Positions 1 to 8,902 of a stretch of DNA of 64,000 nucleotides are shown in pieces. Both the position numbers and the translations under genes were made by a program. Source of the stretch: Streptomyces tuirus. Its GTDB lineage: Bacteria; Actinomycetota; Actinomycetes; Streptomycetales; Streptomycetaceae. A model generated the notes under the pieces. The model worked only from the letters and a program-made list of their open reading frames with translations, was not told the origin of the DNA and did not search any database. The stretch spans positions 2,422,501 to 2,486,500 of the forward strand of contig JAGTPG010000002.1 in NCBI GenBank assembly GCA_018195615.1. The letters are read 5' to 3'. The first letter of the stretch is position 1. Every line of letters starts with the position of its first letter.

Positions 1-15
1 CCTACGTCGCCGGTC

Positions 16-2511
16 CTAGACCTCCCGTCGGCCGTGCTGGACCCGCAACGCCCGTGCCAGGTCGTCCAGTTGGTCGGCCAGCTTGCGGCGCAGCGCCGGG
101 GTCGGTCCGGCGTCGCGCAGGCATTCCTCGCCGAGGCGGAGGTTCTCCTCGTCGACGGCGTGGGCGGGGAAGGCCCAGCGGCCCGCGGCCTCGGCGATGG
201 CGGGGCCCCGGCGGTCGGCCAGCGCGACCGCGCCGGTGTAGTAGCGCGGCACGTACGCGCGTACCAGGTCGGCCTGTTCGGGTTGCCAGAAGCCCTGGGC
301 GGTGGCGGTGAACAGGTAGTTGGACAGGTCGTCGGAGCCGAACATGGCCTGCCAGGCGCGGGCCTTGGCCTCCGGGTCGGGCAGGGCGGCCCGGCAGCGG
401 GCGGCGCCCTCCTGGCCGGTGGCGCTCGGGTCGCGGTCCAGTTCGGCGGCGATGGCGGCCTCGTCGGTCGCGCCGAGGACGGCGAGCCGGCCCAGGACGC
501 GCCAGCGCAGCTCGGGGTCGAGCTCCGGGCCGCCCGGGACGGTGCCGTCGGAGAGCCAGGCGGCGATGGTGTCGGGGTGGGCCGCGACGTCGATGCGGTG
601 GCGTACGGCGATCAGGCGCAGGCCGGGGTTGTCGCCGTCCTCGGTGCGGCGGATGAGGTCGCGGCACAGCTCGGAGAGGGTGGCGAGCGCGGCGGGCCGC
701 TCCTCGGGCGTGACGTAGCGGTCGGCGATGTGCGTGGACGCGAAGGCGAGCACGCCCTGGACGATGGCGAGGTCCGTCTCCAGCGGGAGATGGGCCCGGG
801 CGGTCTCCAGGTAGGCGGTGGGCGCCAGTTCGCCGTCCCGGACGGCGTCCCGCAGGGCGTTCCAGACGACCGCGCGGGTGAGGGGGTCGGGCAGGCCGGA
901 GAGCTCCTTGCGGACGGTCTCGAAGGACTCGGGTCGAAGCGGACCTTGGCGTAGCTGAGGTCGCCGTCGTTGAGGAGGAGCAGCGCGGGGCGCTTGCCGA
1001 TGGGGTGGGCTGCGGTCTGCGGCAGGTCCAGGGCGAGGCGTTCGCGCAGGACGAGCTGCCCGCCGTCGTCGCCGAGGTCGCGGTCGTACAGGCCGACGGC
1101 GATGTGGTGCGGGCGGCTGCCGGTGCGGTCGACGGTGAGGGCGCAGGTGCCGTGCTCGCCGGGGGCGATGCGCGGGGTGAGGGTGTCGACGCCGGTGGTG
1201 CGCAGCCAGGCGTCGGCCCAGGCGTGCACGTCGCGTTCGGTGGTGCCGGCGAGGGAGTCGATGAAGTCGGCGAGGGTGGCGTTGCCGAACTTGTGGCGGG
1301 CGAAGTGGGTGTTGATGCCGGCGAGGAAGTCCTTCTCGCCGAGCCAGGCGACCAGTTGGCGGAGCGCGCTGGCGCCCTTGGCGTAGGAGATGCCGTCGAA
1401 GTTCAGCAGCGCGGAGGCGGTGTCGTCGACGGCCTCGGGGCCACGGGGTGGGTGGAGGGGCGCTGGTCGGCGTCGTAGCCCCAGGCCTTGCGGTTGACGC
1501 CGAAGTCGGTCCAGGTGTCGTCGAAGCGGGTCGCCTCGGTGAGTGTCTGGTAGCCCATGTACTCGGCGAAGGACTCGTTCAGCCAGATGTCGTCCCACCA
1601 CTTGAGGGTGACGAGGTCGCCGAACCACATGTGGGCCATCTCGTGGGCGACGACCATGGCGCGGGTCTGCCGCTCGGTGTCGGTGACGGCGGAGCGGTAG
1701 ACGAACTCGTCCCGGAAGGTGACCAGTCCGGGGTTCTCCATGGCGCCCGCGTTGAACTCGGGACGAACGCCTGGTCGTAGGAGTCGAAGGGGTAGGGCTC
1801 GTCGAACTTCTCGTGGTAGCGGTCGAAGCAGGCGCGGGTGACGTCGAGGAGTTCGTCGGCGTCGTCGTCCAGGTAGGGGGCGAGGGAGCGGCGGCAGTGC
1901 AGGCCGAAGGGCAGGCCGCGGTGTTCGGTGCGCACCGAGTGCCAGGGGCCGGCGGCGACGGCGACGAGGTAGGTGGAGATCCGCGGGGTGGCGGCCGCCG
2001 TCCACAGGCCGTCGCCGGTGTGCTCGGTGATGCCGTTGGCGAGGACGGTCCAGGCCTCCGGGGCCTTCACCGACAGCTCGAAGACGGCCTTCAGGTCGGG
2101 CTGGTCGAAGGCGGCGAAGACGCGTTGGACGTCCTCCATGAACAGCTGGGTGTAGACGTAGGTCTCGCCGTCGGTGGGGTCGGTGAAGCGGTGCATGCCC
2201 TCGCCGGTGCGGGAGTAGCGCATGTGCGCGTGCACGCGCAGTTCGTGCTCGCCGGCGGTGAGGTTCTTCAGGGGCAGCCGGTTGCCCTCCAGGGCCTCCG
2301 GGTCCAGGGGGTGTCCGTCGAGGGTGACGGAGCGCAGCTCGGCGGGCCTGACCTCGACGAAGGTGTCACCGTCCGCGCGGGCACTGAACCTGATCAGAGT
2401 GCGGGAGTCGAAGGTCTCCTCACCGGTGGTCAGATCGAGTTCGATCGTGTAGCGGTGGACGTCGAGGAGCTCTGCTCGGGTCTGCGCTTCGTCGCGCGTC
2501 AGTACGGACAT
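16..2511 (-). CDS. pepN: Aminopeptidase N (M1 zinc metallopeptidase), frame broken three times
   Basis: M1-family aminopeptidase that removes N-terminal residues from peptides, probably cytoplasmic. The pieces show the substrate-binding GAMENPG motif followed by the zinc site HEMAH, with the downstream ligand in WLNESFAEYMG (HExxH-18-E). The C-terminal helical domain continues to the TAG at 16-18. Reading frame is lost at about 1760, 1438 and 931; in each case one base is missing at a Pro-Glu codon pair (for example AFVP/EFNAG). Restoring three bases gives 832 aa, close to the roughly 850 aa usual for Streptomyces PepN. Start ATG at 2511 (MSVLTRDE). The upstream response regulator frame runs into this gene without a stop, which I attribute to one more missing base. 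Identity is sure; the breaks are probably sequencing errors. Confidence 0.93.
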
Positions 2512-2578
2512 GCAGGACATGCTGCCTGATGGCACCGGCAAGGCACAGAGGCGGATCGGTATGCGGCCGATGTCCGTT

Positions 2579-3129
2579 CTAGGTGCGGTCTTTTTCCAGT
2601 TCCCCGGCGTGCGCCCCAAGGGCCGCTGGGGTGGCACACGCGTGTCGGGATGCGGCAGGGCGGGGCGCGCGGGGTGTGCGTCGGTCTCGGTGTGCTCCCG
2701 GACGACGGCGCGCAGGCGGCGCACCTCCCGCTCCAGGGCGAGGTGGCGCTGGTGGGCGTCGAAGAGGTAGCGGACCTTGGTGCGCAGGGCCCAGGGGTCC
2801 ACGGGTTTCATGACCAGGTCGGCGACGCCGAGTCCGAAGGCGGCGGTGGTCAGTTCCTGGTCGGCGCCGAAGCCGGTGAGCAGGATCACCGGGATGTGCT
2901 GGGTCTGCTCGACGCGCCGCATGTAGCGCACGACCTCCAGGCCGCTGACGCCGGGCATGCGCACATCGAGGAGGAGCAGGCCGACCTGGCCGCGGAGCAC
3001 CTGCTTGAGAGCCTCGTCGCCGCTGGTGGCCCGGCTGAGCTGATAGCCCAGCGGGGCCAGGGCGCTCTCCAGCGCGTACAGCGTGTCCTTGTGGTCGTCG
3101 ACGATGAGGATCCTGCTCTCCGACGGCAT
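2579..3129 (-). CDS. Response regulator, single receiver domain with short C-terminal tail
   Basis: CheY-like receiver. The N-terminus ILIVDDHKD gives the acidic pair, LLLDVRMPG the phosphoacceptor Asp at about residue 54, ILLTG the switch Thr, and MKPVDP the conserved Lys. A short helical segment follows (ALEREVRRLRAVVREH), with no DNA-binding output domain, so it probably signals by protein contact. Start ATG at 3129 has GGAGGGG about 9 bases upstream. The 3' end is uncertain: read as given, the frame continues into pepN. A single base lost in the C-rich stretch near 2650 would move it to a frame ending ELEKDRT and TAG at 2579. No partner histidine kinase lies in the window. Confidence 0.75.
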
Positions 3130-3254
3130 GGCCCGACGCCCCTCCCTCGTGGAGGACCAGAGTAGTCCGGGACACTGACGCGCAGTGCTCGTCAGCTGAC
3201 ATGCTGTGCACAGCGCAGCATGCCGCGCGCGGGCCGCCGTGTCACTCCCCGAGG

Positions 3255-3605
3255 TCAGGTGCTCCCGGCGGCGGTGCCGTTGAGGGCCTCGTCGGCGATG
3301 CGCTCGTGGTGGCGGATGACCTCGGCGACGATGAAGTTCAGGAACTTCTCGGCGAAGGCCGGGTCCAGTTTGGCGTTCTCGGCGAGCGCGCGCAGCCGGG
3401 CGATCTGGCGGGCCTCGCGGGCCGGGTCGGCGGGCGGCAGCTGGTGCTGGGCTTTGAGGTGGCCGACCTGCTGGGTGCACTTGAAGCGTTCGGCGAGCAT
3501 GTGGACGACGGCGGCGTCGATGTTGTCGATGCTGTCGCGCAGGCGGGCGAGTTCCTCGCGGACGGCGGGGTCGACGTCACCCGTGCCGGTGTTGCTGGTG
3601 GTCAT
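3255..3605 (-). CDS. Chorismate mutase (AroQ type)
   Basis: Small all-helical chorismate mutase, 116 aa, converting chorismate to prephenate for Phe/Tyr synthesis. The protein has the AroQ pattern: LARLRDSIDNIDAAVVHMLAERF (helix 1 with the conserved Arg and the I/L-D repeats), QVGHLKAQ (conserved Lys), then REARQIARLRALAE and a final helix EVIRHHERIADEAL. The frame is intact, ATG at 3605. It stands alone between the response regulator and a GNAT gene. Chorismate is also the substrate of TrpE encoded about 34 kb away; the two enzymes share only the metabolite, and no physical operon link is seen. Confidence 0.88.
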   Translation of the reverse strand: MTTSNTGTGDVDPAVREELARLRDSIDNIDAAVVHMLAERFKCTQQVGHLKAQHQLPPADPAREARQIARLRALAENAKLDPAFAEKFLNFIVAEVIRHHERIADEALNGTAAGST

Positions 3606-3650
3606 GGGGCGTCAGCCTACGGGGAGGACGCCCGGCCACCACGGGTCGTC

Positions 3651-4103
3651 TCACGACTCGGCGGTGCTCAGCCGCTTGTGGAAATAGACGTCCTCGTGCC
3701 CGCCGGGCACGCCCTTGACGCGGCCCCGTTCCCGGTAGCCGAGCCGCGGGTAGAAGCCGGGCGCCTGGAAGCTGTAGGTGGAGACGATCATGTCGGTGCA
3801 GCCGCGCCGGACGGCCTCGGCCTCCGCCGCGCGCATCAGCCGGCTCCCCCAGCCGGCGTGCCGCTGGTCCTCCCGCACCCAGAGCATGTCCACGGAGCAC
3901 AGGCTGCCCCAGGTCCAGGCGGTGAGCCCGCCGACCAGCTCGCCGGTGCCGTCGGTGACCCGCACGGAGAGCGACTCGGTCGTGGCGCCGTCGGCGGCGG
4001 CGGTGTTGAAGGCCGTCAGCTCCTCGTCGAGCCGCTTCTCGAGTTCGTCGTCCTGGCCGCCCACCCGGAGCGCGGCGGCGACGGAGCGCTGTTCGCTGGT
4101 CAC
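3651..4103 (-). CDS. GNAT-family N-acetyltransferase
   Basis: 150-aa acetyltransferase of the GNAT superfamily, which transfers an acetyl group from acetyl-CoA; the acceptor is unknown. Visible signatures are GELVGGLTAWTWG (beta2-3), SVDMLWVREDQRHAGWGSRL (motif A with the acetyl-CoA loop QRHAGWG), AEAEAVRRGC, and the C-terminal FQAPGFYPRLGY motif typical of the family. I chose the GTG at 4103 (VTSEQRS) over an upstream in-frame start because the 54 extra residues are Arg/Pro-rich and look non-coding. The frame is intact. The divergent gene at 4227 starts 124 bp away, so promoters for both probably lie between. Confidence 0.8.
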   Translation of the reverse strand: MTSEQRSVAAALRVGGQDDELEKRLDEELTAFNTAAADGATTESLSVRVTDGTGELVGGLTAWTWGSLCSVDMLWVREDQRHAGWGSRLMRAAEAEAVRRGCTDMIVSTYSFQAPGFYPRLGYRERGRVKGVPGGHEDVYFHKRLSTAES

Positions 4104-4226
4104 GGCCCGGATTCTGCCAGCGGCGGCCGGCGGCGACGACCGTTTTTCGCGGCGGCGGCGCGGCCCCGGGGCCGTCACACTTCCGTACAGTGGAACCGGG
4201 TTCAGGGGCGTCTTCGGGGGTGAGGC

Positions 4227-5113
4227 GTGGCGAACGACGGGCCGGTCGAGCACGGCTACCCGCATCTGGAGACGGTGCGGGCCGCCATCACGGCGCTGTA
4301 CAAGCGACTGTCGTACGACACGATCCAGACGTTCGCGACCAGCGTGCTCCCCGCCGACGTGGCGTTCTGCGACACCGACGACCTGTATCTGGGGCGCAGC
4401 GGGTGGCGCACGAGCTGGTGCGGCACTACCGGCTGCCGGACGCCCGGCTGGTCGTGAGCTTCCGGGAGATGCGGCACGCGGCGAGCGTCGAGCTCGCGGC
4501 CGGGCCGGAGTACTTCGTGGAGCTGAACGACCGGTTCCGGACGCATCGGCGGGACATCGGGGCGGCCCTCGCCCACGAGGTGATGCACGTGTATCTGCAC
4601 CGCCTGGACCTTTCCTTCCCGGGTGTCCGGGACAACGAGATCCTGACGGACACGGCGGCGACGTACCTCGGTGCGGGCTGGCTGCTGCTGGACGCCTACC
4701 GGGAGGACGGGGCGTCGTCGCAGAAACTGGGGTATCTGACGCCCGAGGAGTTCGGGTACGTGCTGGCCAAGCGAGCGTTGGTCTTCGGGGAGGACCCGTC
4801 GGTGTGGTTCACCAGTGCGCAGGCGTACACGGCGTACGTCAAGGGCATGACGCTGGCCCGCCGTGACGAGCAGGAGCCGCCGCTGACGGCGGCGGGGTGG
4901 GCGGGGCGGCGCCGGTACGCCCGCGACCGGCGGCACGCCCCGGCCGGGCCGCCGCAGCCGGGCGCGCGCTACCAGTTCTCTCCCGACGGGGGTGGCCGGT
5001 TGCGGGTTTCGTTTCCCTGCCCGACCTGCCATCAGCGGATCAGGGTGCCGGTGCGGGGCAGGGTGCGGGCGCGGTGTGCGTTGTGCCGGAGCGTGCTGGA
5101 GTGCGACACGTAG
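4227..5113 (+). CDS. HExxH metalloprotease-like protein with C-terminal zinc ribbon; one frame break
   Basis: Protein of 295 aa once a missing base is restored near 4391-4394 (LYLG/AQRVAHELV). Its centre carries HEVMHVYLH, an HExxH zinc-peptidase signature, followed by a conserved acidic stretch (DNEILTDTAATYLGAGW) that could supply the third ligand. The last 30 residues hold two CxxC pairs, CPTCHQR and CALCRSV, forming a probable zinc ribbon. It starts at GTG 4227 (MANDGPVEHGYPHLE). I do not recognise a named family; resemblance to DA1/SprT-type peptidases with zinc ribbons is only general. No signal peptide is seen, so it is probably cytoplasmic. Convergent with qcrB downstream. Confidence 0.72.
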
Positions 5114-5519
5114 GGCCGCGCCCGGCGGACCGAGCTCGCCGCCCGCCCCGTCGGCAGCGCCGTCACCGAACTCCTCGGCGCCGCCCGGGGCGAGGACGCC
5201 CCCGCCTCAGCCGCCTGCGCCGGTGTTCCTCGCCGTCTCCGCCGCGCCGGGGGTCCGGCCCGGCCGGGCATGGCCAAGGGTCGTTTCCGGGCCCGTCGCG
5301 CCGTCGCCCGAGCCGCGAGCCGCGAGCCGCGAGCCGCGAGCCGTACGAGCGAGCCGCACCGCTGCTGTCGTCGACGATCCGGACCTCGGGCCGGCGGCCC
5401 GTCAGCGCGCGGCTGTGTGCCGAGGGGCGGACGTGGCCCCTGAGGTGGCCCGCCGAGGTCGCCGGTTGTGCGAGGCGGCGCAGGGCGGTGCGCGTACCGC
5501 GCTGCGGCCACACGGCACG
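5114..5519. other. Intergenic gap between two convergent genes
   Basis: About 400 bp between two gene ends. It holds a heptamer repeat (separate entry) and no convincing gene. One plus-strand frame near 5125-5220 reads like a protein fragment (RTELAARPVGSAVTELLGAA) but has no start or continuation, so it could be a relic. No clear terminator hairpin was seen. Confidence 0.5.
5310..5344. repeat. Five tandem copies of a 7-bp unit (GAGCCGC)
   Basis: Five head-to-tail copies of GAGCCGC, the last with a final T. A further partial copy (GAGCCGC) lies just downstream after GTACGAGC. The unit is in non-coding DNA, so copy number could vary by slippage. It is far too short for a CRISPR repeat. Confidence 0.8.
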
Positions 5520-7174
5520 TCAGTGCCGGTGATCGCCGCTGGTGATCTCCCGGTACTCCTCCACCGTCGGTTTCTCGATCCGCGCGTCGGGGCCGAACAT
5601 GGCCTTCGCCAGCCGGGCGCGCAGCCGCTCGGAGCGCTTGACCTTGCGGTGCACGCCACCCGCGTCGACCACGGGCCCCATCTCGTACGGCGGGTTCTGC
5701 TCGTGCTGGGTGAGGGTGAACAGCTGGGACTGCGAGAGGGGCTCGTGCACCTCGATGTACTCGCCGTTCGGCAGCCGTTTGATGGTGCCGGTCTCCCTGC
5801 CGTGCAGCACTTTGGCGCGGTCGCGGCGCTGCAGGCCCATGCAGATCTTCTTGGTGACGATGAAGGCGACGACCGGCAGCACGAACACGCCGATCCGCAC
5901 GAACCAGGTGATCACGTTGATGGACAGATGCAGATGCGTGGCCACGATGTCGTTGCCCCCGCCGATCAGCAGCACCGCGTACAGGGTCAGCCAGGCCACG
6001 CCCAGGCCGGTGCGCACGGGCGCGTTGCGCGGCCGGTCCAGGATGTGGTGCTCGCGTTTGTCGCCGGTGATCCACGCCTCGATGAAGGGGTAGACGCCGA
6101 TGGCGAGCATGACCAGCGGGAAGAGCGCGAACGGGATGAACACGCCGAGCACCAGCGTGTGGCCCCACAGGTTGATCTCCCATCCCGGCATCACCCGGAT
6201 CAGCCCCTCCGAGAACCCGAGGTACCAATCGGGCTGCGCGCCCGTGGTGACCAGGTCGGGGCGGTAGGGGCCGAAGGCCCAGACGGGGTTGATCTGGGCG
6301 ATCGCGCCCATGACCGTCAGGACGCCGAAGACGAGGAAGAAGAAGCCGCCCGCCTTGGCCATGTAGACCGGCAGGAAGGGCATCCCGACCACCGACCGCT
6401 CCTTGCGTCCGGGCCCCGGGAACTGGGTGTGCTTGTGGTAGAAGACCAGGATCAGATGGACGGTCACCAGGGCCAGCATGATCCCGGGCAACAGCAGAAC
6501 GTGGATCGGGTACAGCCGCGAGATGATGTCGTCCCCGGGAACTCCCCGCCGAAGAGGAAGAACGCCGCGTACGTCCCGACGATCGGGATCGACAGGATCG
6601 CGCCGTGCGCGAAGCGGAGGCCGGTGCCGGACAGCAGGTCGTCGGGGAGGGAGTAGCCGGTCAGGCCGGTGATGATGCCGAGCATCAGCAGGGTCCAGCC
6701 GAAGACCCAGTTGAGCTCGCGGGGCTTGCGGAAGGCGCCGGTGAAGAACACCCGCATCATGTGCACCATCATGCCGGTGATGAAGACCAGCGCCGCCCAG
6801 TGGTGGATCTGCCGTATCAGCAGCCCGCCGCGCACGTCGAAGCTGATGTCCAGGGTGGACTCGAACGCCCTCGACATGAGCACGCCGTTGAGCTCCGTGT
6901 AGGAGCCGTCGTAGACGACCTCCTGCATGCTCGGTTCGAAGAACAGGGTGAGGTAGACCCCGGTGAGGATCAGGACGACGAAGCTGTAGAGGGTGACCTC
7001 GCCCAGCATGAAGGACCAGTGGTCCGGGAAGACCTTGCGCATGTTGGCCTTGGCCAGCGCGTACAGCCCGAGCCGCCCGTCCGCCCAGTCCGCGAGCTTC
7101 TCGCCCTTCCCGGCGGGTGGTCTCCGGTGCGCGGAAGCCGTCCCGTACACCCGCCGTGCGCCGTCGTCGCCCAT
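5520..7174 (-). CDS. Cytochrome b subunit of a bc1-type complex (orphan QcrB-like), one frame break
   Basis: Actinobacterial-type cytochrome b (QcrB), an integral membrane haem protein that would pass electrons from menaquinol to cytochrome c. Heme ligand histidines are visible in HHWAALVFITGMMVHMMR and in YPIHVLLLPGIMLALVTVH; the Qo region and long C-terminal extension (to GDHRH) are present. About 8-9 membrane segments. A base is missing near 6537 (GGEFPG/DDIISRLYP); corrected length 551 aa. ATG at 7174 has GGGGAGG upstream. Unlike the usual qcrCAB-ctaCDE cluster, no qcrA, qcrC or oxidase genes adjoin it, so this is likely a second, orphan copy. Upstream on the same strand are a vWA protein and an ABC ATPase. 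Confidence 0.9.
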
Positions 7175-7295
7175 ACGTCGTCGCCTCCCCGTGGGATCCT
7201 TCCCAGCGTGGCACGGCGCGCCGACGGTGCAAATGGGGCGTAAGGACGTCTAGGCCAGAGGGCGGGGCGGTTGGGCCAAGGGGGCGAGCAGGGGC

Positions 7296-8021
7296 TCAGG
7301 CCGGTCGTACGATTCCCTGGGCCCTGGCGGCCACCAGCCACTTCGGGAACTCGCCCACCAGCCGGTCGTACAGCTCCGCGTCCGACACCTTCCGCGGATC
7401 GTGCCCCGCGTGGAAGAACCCGGTGTTGTCGACGACCCGCTTCTCCGGTACGGCCAGCTCGTCGAGCTTGCGCAGGAAGTCGAACTGCTTGCCGCCCGGG
7501 TCGCCGAAGCCGATGAACTGCCAGAACAGCGGCAGCTTCGCCGCCTTGCACAGGTACCGCTCGGCGGCGAGTTTGTTGATGGGACCGCCGTCGGTCTGGA
7601 ACACGACCAGGGCGGGCTCGGTCGACCCGCTGTCGAGGTAGTGGTCGATCACGGCGTCCATCGCCAGGTGGTAGCTGGTCTTCCCCATGTGGCCAAGCCC
7701 GGCCACGATCCGCTCCACGCGTCCCTGGTGGCCGGCGAGCGCGATGGCGGTGACCGCGTCGACGTCGGTGGAGAAGAACACGACCGGCACCGTGCCGTCG
7801 TCGTCCAGGTGCGCCGACAGTCCGAGCACCCGGTCGGCCAGCGCCTGCACGCTGCCGTCCTTGTAGTACGGCTTCATCGAGCCGGAGTAGTCCACCACGA
7901 GGTAGACCGCGGCCCGCAGCCCGTCGAGGCCGTGCTTCGTGAGGGACACGCCGGCGCTCTTGTAGAGGTTCACCAGCGCGGGAGCGGTCTCCTGGACCTT
8001 GCTCAGACTGATCGCGACCAT
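7296..8021 (-). CDS. TerF-like von Willebrand factor A domain protein
   Basis: Intact 241-aa protein made mostly of one vWA domain. The MIDAS metal site is visible as DYSGSMK (DxSxS), with a conserved Thr in MGKTSYH and Asp in FQTDGG. It matches the vWA part of tellurium-resistance-type TerF proteins, which often sit in stress-related ter clusters; no terB/C/D/Z genes are nearby here, so the function is open. ATG at 8021, only 12 bp after the ATPase gene stop, so both are probably one transcript. Confidence 0.82.
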   Translation of the reverse strand: MVAISLSKVQETAPALVNLYKSAGVSLTKHGLDGLRAAVYLVVDYSGSMKPYYKDGSVQALADRVLGLSAHLDDDGTVPVVFFSTDVDAVTAIALAGHQGRVERIVAGLGHMGKTSYHLAMDAVIDHYLDSGSTEPALVVFQTDGGPINKLAAERYLCKAAKLPLFWQFIGFGDPGGKQFDFLRKLDELAVPEKRVVDNTGFFHAGHDPRKVSDAELYDRLVGEFPKWLVAARAQGIVRPA

Positions 8022-8033
8022 GCCCCCACCCTC

Positions 8034-8765
8034 TCACCCGTCGAAGACCACTCCGTCGCTCAGTTCCAGCACCCTGTCGGCCAGGCCGAGGAGTTGGGGG
8101 TCGTGGGTGGCGACCAGGGCCGTGACGCGCTCGCTGCGGACCACGGCCCGCAGCAGCTCCATCACGGCCAGGCCGGTGGCGGCGTCGAGCTGGCCGGTCG
8201 GCTCGTCGGCGAGCAGCAGGCCCGGGCGGTTGGCGAGGGCCCGGGCGATGGCGACCCGCTGCTGCTGTCCGCCGGAGAGCTCGGCGGGCCGCTGCGTCCC
8301 GTGGCCGGCGAGGCCCACCAGGGCGAGCAGCAGCGCCACCCGCTCGTCGCGTTCACGGGGCTCGGCGCGGCGCAGCCGCAGTGGTACGCCCACGTTCTCG
8401 GCGGCGGTGAGTATGGGGATGAGCCCGAAGGACTGGAAGACGAAACCGATCCGGTCCCGGCGCAGTTCCAGCAGCTCGGTCTCGCTCAGCCCCGACAGGT
8501 CGGTGCCGTCGACGACGACCCGGCCGCTCTGCGGGGAGTCGAGGCCGCCGATCAGATGGAGCAGTGTCGTCTTGCCGGAGCCCGAACGGCCTTTGAGGGC
8601 GACCAGTTCACCGCGCCGGACGGTGAAGGAGGCCCCGCGCAGCGCGTGCACGGCAGCGGCACCCGTGCCGTAGGAGTGGTGGACGTCCTCCACCCGCAGC
8701 ATCGGCTCGTCGGACGTGTCGTCGGCGAGAGCGGCACCGGACCCCGGGCTGGTGTTCTCGGTCAT
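8034..8765 (-). CDS. ABC transporter ATP-binding protein (MacB/LolD type)
   Basis: 243-aa ATPase. Walker A GRSGSGKTT, the Q-loop region FVFQSFGLIP, signature LSGGQQQR and Walker B LLLADEP are all intact, followed by the H-loop VATHD. The family (MacB/LolD/FtsE-like) pairs with FtsX-type permeases. Two such permeases are encoded divergently from 8903 and 12240, so it is a likely partner even though it is on the opposite strand. Start ATG at 8765 (MTENTSPG) is preferred; the frame is open another 41 codons upstream, but without family similarity. It is followed closely by the vWA gene. Confidence 0.88.
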   Translation of the reverse strand: MTENTSPGSGAALADDTSDEPMLRVEDVHHSYGTGAAAVHALRGASFTVRRGELVALKGRSGSGKTTLLHLIGGLDSPQSGRVVVDGTDLSGLSETELLELRRDRIGFVFQSFGLIPILTAAENVGVPLRLRRAEPRERDERVALLLALVGLAGHGTQRPAELSGGQQQRVAIARALANRPGLLLADEPTGQLDAATGLAVMELLRAVVRSERVTALVATHDPQLLGLADRVLELSDGVVFDG

Positions 8766-8902
8766 CACCGCATCCCATACGGAACCGGTCCGGGTGGTCA
8801 AGAGCCGAACGACTCGCGCTCGAACGCGTGTGCCGGGCGGTAACTCCGTGATATGCATGCCGGGTTGGGGCAAGAGCGGCTCGGCCATCGGGTGGGGGAA
8901 GA

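Noticed and set aside
1579..3480. Response regulator-aminopeptidase fusion protein
   Set aside because: The linking residues are unlike protein and a single missing base explains the lack of a stop.
5310..5344. Short CRISPR-like repeat
   Set aside because: Seven-base tandem units with no spacers and no cas genes.
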